A stretch of 64,000 bases of DNA, taken from contig NZ_JNNU01000007.1 in assembly GCF_000732195.1 (NCBI RefSeq), positions 124,001-188,000 of the forward strand, read 5' to 3'. Every line of letters starts with the position of its first letter. Within the stretch, counting starts at the first letter, position 1. Source of the DNA: Neorhizobium vignae (GTDB lineage Bacteria > Pseudomonadota > Alphaproteobacteria > Rhizobiales > Rhizobiaceae). Below the pieces are notes generated by a model. The model saw only the letters and a program-made list of their open reading frames with translations. It was not told where the DNA came from and did not search any database. Position numbers and translations under genes: made by a program. Positions 54,650 through 63,864 of this stretch are shown piece after piece.

Positions 54650-55665
54650 TCCTCAACCGCCTCTCCAAGACGTTTGATACCGGCGGCCGTGCGGCGGTCA
54701 ACGATGTGTCCCTGACCGTACGCGAAGGTGGTTTCCTGGCGTTGCTTGGGCCTTCCGGCTGCGGCAAGACGACGGTGCTGCGGATGATCGCCGGCTTCGA
54801 ACAGCCGAGCGACGGCTCGATCCTGCTCGGCGAGCGGGTTCTTGCGGATGCCGGCGAGATGGTGGCCCCGGAACATCGCAACATGGCGATGGTCTTCCAG
54901 TCCTATGCGCTCTGGCCGCATATGAGCGTCGCGGAAAATGTCGGCTATCCGCTGAAGGTGCGCGGCATTTCCGGCGAGAAACGGGGGCGCAAGGTCAGGG
55001 AGGCGCTCGCCGCCGTTCATCTCGAAACCTATGCGGACCGCCGCCCGGCGGATCTTTCCGGCGGCCAGAGGCAGCGCGTCGCGCTCGCCCGCTGCCTCGT
55101 CACCGAGCCGGACGTCGTGCTGCTCGACGAGCCGCTCGCCAATCTCGACCGGCACCTGCGCCAGGAGATGGAAGAGACGTTCCGGGAGTTTCACGCCCGG
55201 TCGGGCGCGACGATGATCTATGTCACCCACGACCAGTCGGAGGCGATGGCGCTTGCGACCGACGTTGCCGTGATGTCCGAGGGCCGGCTGCTGCAGGTGG
55301 CGACACCGGAGGAAATCTATGCGCGCCCGGAGGGCCGGTTGGTCGGTGGCCTCGTGGGGCAGGGGGCGATCCTGTTGCTTCCGTCACCGATTGGTGACAA
55401 GCGGCTTCTCGACTGGCCGGTCGTGCAAGGGATTCTGGGCAGCCGCGAAGAGGGACCGCGCACCGATATTCTCGTGCGCCCGCAGGATGTCGAGATCGCT
55501 GCCGAAGGAGCCGCTGTGACCGTCCTTTCGGTCCTGTTCGAAGGTGAGCGCTATGCGCTGCGCCTTGCCCTGCCGGATGGGCAAACACTGCGCGCGTTCA
55601 GCCGCCATCCGGTCAAGGTCGGGGATCGGCTCGCGATTGTCATCCGTTCGGCGTGGCGTCTTTGA
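54637..55665 (+). CDS. ABC importer ATPase (FbpC/PotA type)
   Basis: A 342-residue ATPase starting at GTG 54637. Walker A is G-P-S-G-C-G-K-T-T (near 38), the signature L-S-G-G-Q-R-Q-R (near 140), and Walker B V-V-L-L-D-E-P-L-A-N-L-D. A C-terminal TOBE-like domain (about 270-340) follows, as in FbpC and PotA. It powers the import system encoded by the two preceding genes. Confidence 0.93.
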   Translation: MAKLILNRLSKTFDTGGRAAVNDVSLTVREGGFLALLGPSGCGKTTVLRMIAGFEQPSDGSILLGERVLADAGEMVAPEHRNMAMVFQSYALWPHMSVAENVGYPLKVRGISGEKRGRKVREALAAVHLETYADRRPADLSGGQRQRVALARCLVTEPDVVLLDEPLANLDRHLRQEMEETFREFHARSGATMIYVTHDQSEAMALATDVAVMSEGRLLQVATPEEIYARPEGRLVGGLVGQGAILLLPSPIGDKRLLDWPVVQGILGSREEGPRTDILVRPQDVEIAAEGAAVTVLSVLFEGERYALRLALPDGQTLRAFSRHPVKVGDRLAIVIRSAWRL

Positions 55666-55669
55666 GTGG

Positions 55670-56032
55670 TTACCGGGCGCCAGAACATTGCCAGCGGATG
55701 ACCTGGCAGCCGTGGCTGTTCTGGCGGCAGGAGCCGATCGCCTGGTTTTCCGCTTCGCGGCGGCTGTAACCCCAGCCGGAACCCCAGCCATCGGGACCCT
55801 TGGCGACAGCGCCGCAGGCCTGGTCGAACCAGATTGCGACCCGGCAGTCGCTGGCGTCGCAATTGGACTGCGCGGCTCGCTCGGCGTTCCGGCGGCTCGT
55901 GTGATCGTAGGACCAGCCGAGCGCGCCGGTGCGCGGCGAATAGGCGATGGCCCCAAAACTGTCCGCCATCGACTGGCCCGCACCGGCGAGCAGGATGCAG
56001 AAGGAGAGAGATGCCAGAATTGTGCGTTTCAT
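55670..56032 (-). CDS. DUF4189 exported protein
   Basis: A 120-residue protein with a signal peptide (about 1-23) and a DUF4189 domain. The features are F-G-A-I-A-Y-S-P-R-T-G-A-L-G-W-S-Y, then cysteines in S-N-C-D-A-S-D-C and Q-A-C-G-A-V, and a tail with C-x7-C. Six cysteines suggest disulfides in the periplasm. Function unknown. It converges on the ATPase gene with a four-base gap. Confidence 0.85.
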   Translation of the reverse strand: MKRTILASLSFCILLAGAGQSMADSFGAIAYSPRTGALGWSYDHTSRRNAERAAQSNCDASDCRVAIWFDQACGAVAKGPDGWGSGWGYSRREAENQAIGSCRQNSHGCQVIRWQCSGAR

Positions 56033-56224
56033 CTACCGAGCCCCCGGGCGGCAGACCGTATCCCCCGGTCAAAAGAACGCCGCTGGCCCGAAGGTCGCAC
56101 CGGTTCCGCCTTTCTGCAACCGACTTTGCGGGTTGCCGACAACAGGGACTTAAATTTCTCGATTCATTCGTTTTTATTAAGAGCCTCGCCGGCTAAGGTG
56201 GCCGCGGCAAGCAGGATGGATTTG

Positions 56225-57334
56225 ATGTCTCTACGTCTCGGCACCTTCAACATTGAAAACCTGATGACGCGCTTCGATTTCTCCGGTTGGCGCAATCAGC
56301 TCCGGCAGGACCGGGTGCTTCGGCTCTACGACGTGCAGGACAAGGCGGTCTACCAGCAGCTCGAGCAGGCCCGGATGATCGCCGAGACCGACGACACGCG
56401 ACAGCTTTCGGCGCTGGCGATCGCCGACGCGGACGCCGACATCCTCTGCCTGCAGGAGGTCGACAGCATGCCGGCCCTGCAGGCCTTCGAATACGGGTAT
56501 CTCTACCGCATGGTCGGCAACGGCTACCGCCAGAAATATCTGGTCGAGGGCAATGATTCGCGCGGCATCGATGTCGCCGTGCTGATGCGCGAGGAGACCC
56601 GCAGCGGCGAGAAGATCGAGGTGCAGGACGTGCGCAGCCACGCCATGCTGACCTATCAGGATCTCGGCCTCTTCAACGACGAACTGGCGCTCAGCAACCA
56701 GGCGCATGACAAGATCTTCAAGCGCGATTGCCTCGAACTGGAGCTGACGATCGGGGCCAAGCCCTTCACGCTGTTCGTCGTGCATTTCAAATCCATGGGC
56801 AATGCCCGCGATGGTCAGGACGGCCGCACCGGCACGATGGCGATCCGCATGGCGGAGGCGAAAGCGGTGCGCCAGATCGTTGAACGCCGTTTTGGCGAGG
56901 GTCGAACTGCGGAGAAGAACTTCGCCATCTGCGGCGACATGAACGATTATCAGGAAAAGGTGCAGGTAATCGGCAACCGCCGGGAAGGCTACCGATTCGA
57001 GCCGCGGCGCGAGGAGGTGAGTGCGCTGAATGTCTTTACTGATGACAGCTTCGTGGTGAACCCGGTTACGCGCCGCGAGGTGATGGATCGCTGGACGCTC
57101 TATCATGCGCGCGGGCCGGAGGAGCAGCATCTCTGCCAGCTCGACTATATCTGGCTGTCGCCAGCGCTCGCCGCGCACAACCCCGAGAGCGTGCCGGAGA
57201 TCATCCGCGGCGGCCAACCTTATCGCACCGTCTTTCCCCCGGGACAGGAAGTGGAACGGTTTCCGCGCATCGGCTGGGATCGGCCGAAGGCATCGGACCA
57301 CTGCCCCGTCGTGATGTCGCTGGAGCTTCGATGA
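56225..57334 (+). CDS. Endonuclease/exonuclease/phosphatase (EEP) family protein
   Basis: A 369-residue EEP-fold protein. Catalytic residues are visible in F-N-I-E-N-L (Asn and Glu near residue 10), D-I-L-C-L-Q-E-V-D, F-V-V-H-F-K-S, the G-D-M-N-D motif, and the terminal S-D-H-C-P-V. It may act as a nuclease or phosphodiesterase; there is no signal peptide, so it is cytoplasmic. ATG 56225 has AGGA eight bases upstream. It overlaps the following NUDIX gene by four bases. Confidence 0.88.
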   Translation: MSLRLGTFNIENLMTRFDFSGWRNQLRQDRVLRLYDVQDKAVYQQLEQARMIAETDDTRQLSALAIADADADILCLQEVDSMPALQAFEYGYLYRMVGNGYRQKYLVEGNDSRGIDVAVLMREETRSGEKIEVQDVRSHAMLTYQDLGLFNDELALSNQAHDKIFKRDCLELELTIGAKPFTLFVVHFKSMGNARDGQDGRTGTMAIRMAEAKAVRQIVERRFGEGRTAEKNFAICGDMNDYQEKVQVIGNRREGYRFEPRREEVSALNVFTDDSFVVNPVTRREVMDRWTLYHARGPEEQHLCQLDYIWLSPALAAHNPESVPEIIRGGQPYRTVFPPGQEVERFPRIGWDRPKASDHCPVVMSLELR

Positions 57335-58065
57335 CCATCCAGACGATCAGCGGCTGGCCCGCCGAAAATACCGTCTTCGAGGTCGAGGCTTTCGATCTTT
57401 CGGTCCTGCCCGGAGCGCATCCCATCTATGTCGCGCACCGGGACGAGATAGAGGAGAACTGGGCGCGCGAAGTGGCGGCCAATCCGCATCTCTTCAACGG
57501 TCAGATGGTGCTGCAGAACAGGCTTTCGTTCCGGGACGGCGTGATCACTGGCGAGGCGCATGTCATCCCTTATTCGACGCTTTTATGGTGGCGGAGACAG
57601 CCTGATCCGGCCGGCGCCTTCCATCTCTTCGGCTTCGCCGTGCCCGTTTCCTCCGATGGGGCGATCATCGCCGTCCGGATGAGCGAAAGGACCGCCAATC
57701 CGGGTCAGGTCTATTGCGCCGCCGGCTCGCTCGATCTTCTGGACATCGTCGACGGCAAGCTCGATCTCGAGGCCAACATGCATCGTGAAGTTCGGGAGGA
57801 AACCGGCCTCGACCTCGCCGAAGCGAAGGCGGACCGGCAACTCTTCGCCAGCTACGGCGGGCACCGGGTCGTCGGCTTTCGCTTCTATCGCTTCGACCTT
57901 ACGGCGCAGGAGATGCTGGCGCGCATTGCCGACCATATGGTGCATGACGAGGAAAAGGAGATTGCCGGAGCCGTGGCGATCCGTTCGGCCGATCGCGGCG
58001 CGTATCCCTACAGCCCGTTGATGTTCCCGATTCTCGACCTGTTTTTCGGTCCTTCGATGCGCTGA
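57331..58065 (+). CDS. NUDIX-domain protein with variant Nudix box
   Basis: A 244-residue protein with a NUDIX domain from about residue 95. The metal-binding half R-E-V-R-E-E-T-G-L is intact, but the preceding part (G-S-L-D-L-L-D-I-V-D-G-K-L-D-L-E) has more residues than the standard Nudix box. Residues 1-90 are an extra N-terminal region. The activity and substrate are unknown. It is translationally coupled (ATGA) to the EEP nuclease gene. Confidence 0.82.
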   Translation: MTIQTISGWPAENTVFEVEAFDLSVLPGAHPIYVAHRDEIEENWAREVAANPHLFNGQMVLQNRLSFRDGVITGEAHVIPYSTLLWWRRQPDPAGAFHLFGFAVPVSSDGAIIAVRMSERTANPGQVYCAAGSLDLLDIVDGKLDLEANMHREVREETGLDLAEAKADRQLFASYGGHRVVGFRFYRFDLTAQEMLARIADHMVHDEEKEIAGAVAIRSADRGAYPYSPLMFPILDLFFGPSMR

Positions 58066-58129
58066 ACAGGGGTTGCTTTGAGCCGACCGGTCGGGCAGTT
58101 TGGCGCCATCGAAATAAGGGGAGGTGTGG

Positions 58130-59065
58130 TTGGCCCGTCGCTACAGCATCTATGACGTCTTCACCGACAGACGCCTTGCCGGCAATCCGCTGGCGGTGAT
58201 TCTTGACGGAGACGACCTTGCCGACGAGACAATGCAGGCGATCGCCAGGGAGATGAATCTCTCCGAGACGGTGTTCGTCCAATCTTCCGCGAATGCAGCC
58301 TATGCAGCCCGCCTGCGCATCTTCACGCCGGGCAAGGAATTGCCTTTCGCCGGGCATCCGACCGTCGGAACAGCGGTGGCGCTCGCCGAACTCAATCATA
58401 GGTCCGGGGTCGGGGTCGAGGCCGGGCAGCCCGACATTGATCTTGTCTGCGTGCTGGAAGAAAATGTCGGCCCTGTGCGCTGCGCCGTACGGCTTCGGGC
58501 CGGCGAGGCCGGGTTCGCCGAATTCGACCTGCCGAGAAAGCCGGTGCAGATCGAGCTTCCGCTCGACCGGCAGGGGCTCGCCGATGCGCTGAGCGTCAAA
58601 TCGACGGATATCGGTTTCGAGAATCACGTCGCCTCCATCTGGAGCGCAGGCGTGCCTTTCCTGATGATCCCGCTGCATAATCTGGCGACGGTGCAGAACC
58701 TCGAATTCGACACGGCATTGTGGGAAAAGGCAGCGCCTTTCGTCGAGGGATCGCTTGCCTCGGCATACGTCTATTGCCGCAGCGGCGTGAATCATCAGGC
58801 GAAGTTCCATGCCCGGATGTTCTCGCCGGACATGGGGATTTCCGAGGATCCGGCCACGGGCGCTGCGGTTGCCGCACTCTCCGGCGCGATCCGGCATTTC
58901 GATGCGCTCCCGGACGGCCATCACCCGGTGCTGGTGGAGCAGGGGGTGGAGATGGGGCGTCCGTCCTTGATCCATCTGCATATAGACGTGAAGGAGGGAG
59001 AGATCTCCAGGGCCCGCATCGGCGGCCAGGCAATCAAGGTCGCGGAAGGCACGCTCTATCTTTGA
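58130..59065 (+). CDS. PhzF-family isomerase-like protein
   Basis: A 311-residue PhzF-fold protein. The conserved opening Y-D-V-F-T-D-x-x-L-A-G-N-P-L-A-V-I, the catalytic glutamate in N-L-S-E-T-V-F-V, the G-H-P-T-V-G-T-A block, and the F-A-P-D-type M-F-S-P-D-M-G-I-S-E-D-P-A-T-G-A-A near 237-252 are all present. Family members isomerise diene acids; the substrate here is unknown, and no phenazine genes are nearby. The start is probably TTG 58130, with AGGGGAGG five bases upstream; GTG 58124 overlaps that site. Confidence 0.88.
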   Translation: MARRYSIYDVFTDRRLAGNPLAVILDGDDLADETMQAIAREMNLSETVFVQSSANAAYAARLRIFTPGKELPFAGHPTVGTAVALAELNHRSGVGVEAGQPDIDLVCVLEENVGPVRCAVRLRAGEAGFAEFDLPRKPVQIELPLDRQGLADALSVKSTDIGFENHVASIWSAGVPFLMIPLHNLATVQNLEFDTALWEKAAPFVEGSLASAYVYCRSGVNHQAKFHARMFSPDMGISEDPATGAAVAALSGAIRHFDALPDGHHPVLVEQGVEMGRPSLIHLHIDVKEGEISRARIGGQAIKVAEGTLYL

Positions 59066-59227
59066 ATTTCGCCGTCCTGTCGAAGATTGCGATATTGTGA
59101 CGCACTAAGACTTTGAAACTTTTCGTTTTTGCGTTGCTTGTTGAGCTGCGGAGGGGTTTCCGTGAGGCGCAAAATCCGACCTGATGGATTTTTTGCCTGG
59201 TCGGGCGAATAATTTTAGCCGACCCGC

Positions 59228-59256
59228 TGGACAAGCCCAACGATCCCCTTTATACG
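59228..59256 (+). promoter_or_regulatory. Promoter of tRNA-Lys(CTT)
   Basis: TGGACA, 17 bases, then TATACG, about 43 bases before the tRNA. A weak AAAATCC/GGATTTT hairpin at 59171-59191 upstream may end the PhzF transcript. Confidence 0.55.
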
Positions 59257-59299
59257 CCCCTCACACCGCTGGCGAGCACGCCTCGCACAGATGGTTCTT

Positions 59300-59375
<76 letters not shown>

Positions 59376-59521
59376 TCTCCTCTCTCGAAGAGTTGGACGA
59401 AGACAGGCGTCTATCGCCCTGTCATCATCCGTGATCTCCAATCCTGCTTCTTTTGCTCCCTCGACGGGAACTCCGGCGCCTGATCGGCATTTGGTCTGCA
59501 AAACGAAATGGGAGCGCGGTC

Positions 59522-60277
59522 ATGAAGCCAATCCTCTTGCTTTTGGGCAGCCTTGTCCTGCTCGTTATGGTGTTCCTGAGCGGCGTGATCATCACCGCGA
59601 ATGTGATCGCCGAACCTGAACCCCATAAGTTCGCCCATGTGGATACGCCGGATCTGTGGACCTCCAAACCGAAGGCCGTGGACACCGCCGGCCAGGATTA
59701 TCAGCGCCTGCCCGCCGCGGCGCCTCCGGCTTCCATTGCAGCCGATACGCGGGAAACGGCTGCTGTTCAGCAGACCGCTTCGGGGGGAGCCGTCGACACT
59801 ACGGTGACCGGGTCTCTCAATCCGCAGCAGCCGCCCATATTGCCGCAGCCGCAGGAAGAGCGGAGAGCGATGGTCGATCCCGCACAGGCGGACTGGTGCT
59901 TTGCGCGCTACAGATCCTATCGCATCGAAGACAACAGCTACCAGCCGCTGAGCGGCGGCCCCCGTCGCCAGTGCCAGGCGCCGGGCGCGCCCGCGACCGG
60001 GATTGTTGCCGCCGCACCGGCGCGTGGCCAGTCGCAAGCCTCGCAGATTCAGGACGAATTGCAGCCGCTTCCGCAGATGCCGGCTACCCGCGCCAACCAG
60101 CGAGCCGACGACGGTGCCGCTGGTTATGCGCAGTCGCAGGCGATCGATGCAGATGTTCCGGCCGGATTCCATGAGGAATGGTGTTTTGCCCGTTATCGGT
60201 CCTATCAGGCCGAAGACAACAGCTATCAGCCCTTCGCCGGCGGCCCGCGCCGCCAGTGCCAATCGCCTTTCGGCTGA
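59522..60277 (+). CDS. Membrane-anchored protein with two BA14K-like repeats
   Basis: A 251-residue protein with one N-terminal hydrophobic anchor (about residues 3-27) and a Gln/Pro/Ala-rich periplasmic part. Two near-identical units of about 30 residues occur, near 121-150 and 219-248, each with W-C-F-A-R-Y-R-S-Y, E-D-N-S-Y-Q-P, and G-G-P-R-R-Q-C-Q. They fit the BA14K family, known in Brucella as a lectin-like immunoreactive protein. A weak GGAAC-N18-TT stress-promoter match lies 31 bases upstream. Function unknown. Confidence 0.82.
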   Translation: MKPILLLLGSLVLLVMVFLSGVIITANVIAEPEPHKFAHVDTPDLWTSKPKAVDTAGQDYQRLPAAAPPASIAADTRETAAVQQTASGGAVDTTVTGSLNPQQPPILPQPQEERRAMVDPAQADWCFARYRSYRIEDNSYQPLSGGPRRQCQAPGAPATGIVAAAPARGQSQASQIQDELQPLPQMPATRANQRADDGAAGYAQSQAIDADVPAGFHEEWCFARYRSYQAEDNSYQPFAGGPRRQCQSPFG

Positions 60278-60285
60278 CCGAGAGC

Positions 60286-61227
60286 TCAGGCGGGGCGGTC
60301 GACGAGGGTCTTCGCCATCATCATATGCACGCCCTTGCAGCCGTTGACCGTCTGGGTGATGCGAAGATCGCCGGCGAGGCTGCAGAGCGTATAGGCGTCT
60401 TCCCGCGACAGGCCGCCTTTTTCGCCAAGCAGCACGATCATGTCGCGCAGCGCCATGACGGTGCATTGGTCGAGATCCGGATCCATGCCCATGGTGATGT
60501 AGTGCGTCGGCGTTTCAGCTCGTGGATAGACGAAATCGAGATCGTCGCGCACGGTCAGCTGGAAGGTGCCGCGCAGCGCCGTCTCGATCGCGGTGATGCA
60601 GACCTCGCCGTCGCCCTGCGCACCATGGCCGTCCCCACAGGAAAACAGTGCGCCTTCGTTGAAGATCGGCAGATAGAGCGTGGTGCCGGCGACCAGTTCC
60701 TTGTTGTCGATATTGCCGGCGTGCGAGCGCGGCATGATCGAGGTGATGCGGCCCCAGTTCGGCGGCGGAGCGACGCCCATGACCCCGAAGAAGGGCGCCA
60801 GCGGCAGATCGAGACCCCAGGGAAGGCGGCCGACATTCCTCTGCTTGTCGAGCGGGATGGTGATCATCCGGGCCGTCTCGAAATCATAAGGGAGCGTGCC
60901 GGCAAGCGGACGGATGACGTTATAGCCCCAGTCCTGGCGCAGCTCGACTTCGAGGATCTTCACCTCCAGCACCTGGCCCGGCTTGGCGCCGCGCACGGCG
61001 ATCGGGCCGGTCAGGATGTGGCCCTGCATGATCGGCCGGCAGTTTTCGTGGATTTCGAGATGCTCGGGAAGGATGGTGAACCCTTCCTTGGGCAGAACTT
61101 CCGCAGGGCCGGAGACCGTGTCGATCACCACCGTATCGCCGCTGTCGATCGTCAGCACCGGCTCGCGGGTGGCGTCGAAATAACCCCAGGCACAGGTTTT
61201 GGAAGAGGCGGAGACGTGATGTTTCAT
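60286..61227 (-). CDS. Acetamidase/formamidase family protein
   Basis: A 313-residue member of the FmdA/AmdA family, which hydrolyses short amides to ammonia and the acid. Features are V-I-D-T-V-S-G-P near the start, F-N-E-G-A-L-F-S-C-G-D-G-H-G-A-Q-G-D-G-E near 190-210, and L-V-D near the end. The likely role is nitrogen supply from formamide or acetamide. It follows the MFS carrier gene in the same direction, 139 bases away, so the carrier may import its substrate. Confidence 0.9.
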   Translation of the reverse strand: MKHHVSASSKTCAWGYFDATREPVLTIDSGDTVVIDTVSGPAEVLPKEGFTILPEHLEIHENCRPIMQGHILTGPIAVRGAKPGQVLEVKILEVELRQDWGYNVIRPLAGTLPYDFETARMITIPLDKQRNVGRLPWGLDLPLAPFFGVMGVAPPPNWGRITSIMPRSHAGNIDNKELVAGTTLYLPIFNEGALFSCGDGHGAQGDGEVCITAIETALRGTFQLTVRDDLDFVYPRAETPTHYITMGMDPDLDQCTVMALRDMIVLLGEKGGLSREDAYTLCSLAGDLRITQTVNGCKGVHMMMAKTLVDRPA

Positions 61228-61366
61228 GGCCGGGCTCGCTTGTCTGATCCGGGGAGAGACTAGCCGATTTTACTTTGCACGCCAGTCCGCAAATCGAGCC
61301 CGGCTTTCTCGCCGCGCTTTGGTGCATGAGCCATTCTCACACCCTTCTGGCTTGAACCACTCTGGC

Positions 61367-62572
61367 TCACATTGTGCTGGCGGTTTCCGGTCTCGTCGCT
61401 GCGATGCGGCGTTCGGTCTGGCGCAGGCAGAGTGCCAGGATTAGGCCCAGTCCGGTTGCCGCGGCGATGTAGAACGGCGCGCCCTGCCAGCCGGATGCCG
61501 CAACGATCGAGGCGAGCAGCATGGGTCCGAAGACCTGGCCGATATTGGACCCCTGCATAACGAAGCCGCTGAACGTTCCAACGAGGTCGCGGCGCGGCGC
61601 ATAGACGGGCAGCGACCCCATGATCGTGGCCGGCAGGACGCCGCCCGACACCGCGTAGAGCACCGAGGCTCCATAGCGCGTCCAGAGCGGAAAGCCATGG
61701 CCGAAGACGACGAAGGCGGTCAGCGTCAGCATCACGCAGGGGCCGGCGATCAGCACCCAGCGCGGGGCGCCCCAACGCGCGAATACGCCGCCGACCAGGT
61801 TGCCGACGCCGTTCGCGAGCACCGCGAGCGCGGTCATGATGGACGCACCCGTCAGGCCCGTTCCCATTTCCTCGATCAGCAGTGTCGGCAGGAAACCGAA
61901 GACGGACATGAAGCTGGCGCTGTAAGCGGCAAAGATACCCGACAGTATCCAGGACATCGGTCGGGAGGCTGTGAGGCTGACGGCTGTCAGCAGCGAGGTT
62001 GTCGGATGTCCCGTAGCCTGCGGCTTCGGCAGCTTCATCGTCAGCAGCGCGACCATCGGGATGACGCTGAGCACGGCGGCGAAAATCCAGGAGCCCTGCC
62101 AGCCGAAGCTCGGCAGCAGGAAGGGCGAGATCATCATCATCACCGCGACGCCGACCGGCATCCAGATACCCCAGAGAGCAAAGGCAAGGCCGGTGTCGCG
62201 CAACTCGACTGAAGCAGCGATCAGGCCGGGGGCGGCGACCGAGACCATGATGAGACCGACGCTTTCGAGCACGCGGCTGGCGAAGATCACGGTTTCCGAA
62301 TGGGTGAGGGCGCCGATCAGGCTGCCAGCGATCAGCAGGGCAAGGCCGAGGATCATCGCACGGCGATGGGTCAGGTAATCGGTGAACCGGCCGATCAGGA
62401 TGCCGCAGGCGGCGCCGAGAGCGCTTGAAAGCCCCATCAGCCAGCCGGCGGCCACGAGGTCCATCCCGAGCTCGGAGCGCAGCAGGGGGATGGCGGGCGG
62501 CACCTTGCCCACATGCAGGGCCGCGGCGATACCGCCCAGAACAGCGATTGTGACGTGTCCCCAACGAGTCAT
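61367..62572 (-). CDS. MFS transporter (CynX/NimT-like)
   Basis: A 401-residue major facilitator superfamily carrier with twelve predicted helices. The segment G-R-F-T-D-Y-L-T-H-R-R between helices 2 and 3 is the family loop motif. The resemblance is to small-anion and drug carriers; the substrate is unknown. The start at ATG 62572 is chosen over a longer frame to 62728 that adds a hydrophilic, Arg-rich stretch. The downstream amidase suggests uptake of an amide or related anion. Confidence 0.88.
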   Translation of the reverse strand: MTRWGHVTIAVLGGIAAALHVGKVPPAIPLLRSELGMDLVAAGWLMGLSSALGAACGILIGRFTDYLTHRRAMILGLALLIAGSLIGALTHSETVIFASRVLESVGLIMVSVAAPGLIAASVELRDTGLAFALWGIWMPVGVAVMMMISPFLLPSFGWQGSWIFAAVLSVIPMVALLTMKLPKPQATGHPTTSLLTAVSLTASRPMSWILSGIFAAYSASFMSVFGFLPTLLIEEMGTGLTGASIMTALAVLANGVGNLVGGVFARWGAPRWVLIAGPCVMLTLTAFVVFGHGFPLWTRYGASVLYAVSGGVLPATIMGSLPVYAPRRDLVGTFSGFVMQGSNIGQVFGPMLLASIVAASGWQGAPFYIAAATGLGLILALCLRQTERRIAATRPETASTM

Positions 62573-62771
62573 GTTGTCGGTATTCCATTCATCGAACAAA
62601 CGTCCGACCGCTTTATCATCCACGTCCGGGCTCAGGCATAAATTCCTTTGCGGCGCGCATGATTTCTTGGCTGTCGAAGCGCCGAACGACGCCGTGCCGG
62701 GACGACGGCGTCCAATCCGGGAAGGCACCGCACGACATCAGGGCGGGCATCGCCTTGTCGGCAAGCCAGGG

Positions 62772-63707
62772 CTAGCTCGCCTTGCGCATCTGCTCGCGGC
62801 TTTCCTCGACCTTGAGGTTCTGAACCAGCTTGGCGAGCCAATCGACGAAGACTCGCACCTTGTTGGAGAGGTGGCGGGTCTGTGGATAGACGATGTAGAG
62901 GGGCAGGGATCCGCAGCGCCAGTCGGGGAGCACTTCGACAAGTTCGCCCTTTTCTACCGCCTCCCTGACCATGAAGCGCGGCGATTGCACGATGCCCATG
63001 CCGGATATGGCCGCGTTCACATAGGTCCGGGCATCGTTGACGGAGACTACGTAACGGGGTGTGATCTCCACGTTTTCGTCGTCGCGATGGAATTCCAGGG
63101 ACCTCACCCGGCCAGACTGGGCACTCAGGTAACCAACGGCCAAATGGTCTTCCCGCAGGTCCTGCGGGCGTTCGGGCGCCCCGAATTTGCGGATGTAGAG
63201 TGGTGCCGCATAGGCGGACATGCTCATCTCGCCGACCTTGCGGGCAATCAGCGACTGGTCGGTCGGGGTGCCGGCGCGCAGCGCGCAATCGACGTTTTCG
63301 GCAATATAATCGACCAGCCGGTCGCCGACGCCGATATCGAGCCTGATCTGAGGAAAGCGCGTATGGAAATCGCATAAATTCGGAATGACCAGCAAATCGG
63401 CAAAAGCCCCGGCCATTTCCACCCGCAGTCGCCCGGACGGCTGCCGCTGCGAATTCGAGATGCTGCCGTCGAGTTCGTCGAGCTCGGAGATGATCTGCAT
63501 CGCCCGCTCGTAATAGAGCGCGCCGTCGGTCGTCACCATCACCTTGCGGGTCGTCCGGTTGAGCAGCGTCGTGCGCAGATGGCTCTCAAGGCTCTGGACG
63601 AGATTGGTCACGGTCGTTTTCGGCATGTTGAGGGTCGCTGCAGCCCGGGTAAAATTGCCGGTTTCCACGACGCGGACGAATACGCGCATTGCCGAAAGCT
63701 GATCCAT
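62772..63707 (-). CDS. LysR-family transcriptional regulator
   Basis: A 311-residue LysR regulator. The N-terminal winged helix has F-V-R-V-V-E-T-G-N-F-T-R-A-A-A-T-L (about 10-26), and residues 90-300 are a periplasmic-binding-protein-like effector domain. It is divergent from the alpha/beta hydrolase gene at 63865, with a T-N11-A LysR box between them, and that gene is its probable target. The effector is unknown. Confidence 0.94.
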   Translation of the reverse strand: MDQLSAMRVFVRVVETGNFTRAAATLNMPKTTVTNLVQSLESHLRTTLLNRTTRKVMVTTDGALYYERAMQIISELDELDGSISNSQRQPSGRLRVEMAGAFADLLVIPNLCDFHTRFPQIRLDIGVGDRLVDYIAENVDCALRAGTPTDQSLIARKVGEMSMSAYAAPLYIRKFGAPERPQDLREDHLAVGYLSAQSGRVRSLEFHRDDENVEITPRYVVSVNDARTYVNAAISGMGIVQSPRFMVREAVEKGELVEVLPDWRCGSLPLYIVYPQTRHLSNKVRVFVDWLAKLVQNLKVEESREQMRKAS

Positions 63708-63737
63708 TGTCCTGATTCCTGCTGCGTCGCAACATTG

Positions 63738-63752
63738 TTCCGAAATATGGAA
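63738..63752. promoter_or_regulatory. LysR box candidate
   Basis: TTCC-GAAATAT-GGAA, an inverted repeat with the T-N11-A core (63739-63751), lies between the divergent LysR and hydrolase genes, 31 bases from the LysR start. Confidence 0.6.
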
Positions 63753-63864
63753 TAGTGTTGTCGAATGCCGTGAGCTTGTGTGTTTTCACCCGAATAATAA
63801 TATCAGGTTCAGGATTGACGGCAAGTACCCCGCTTCTACTAGGGGTTTGTCCGAGGATTTTTCA

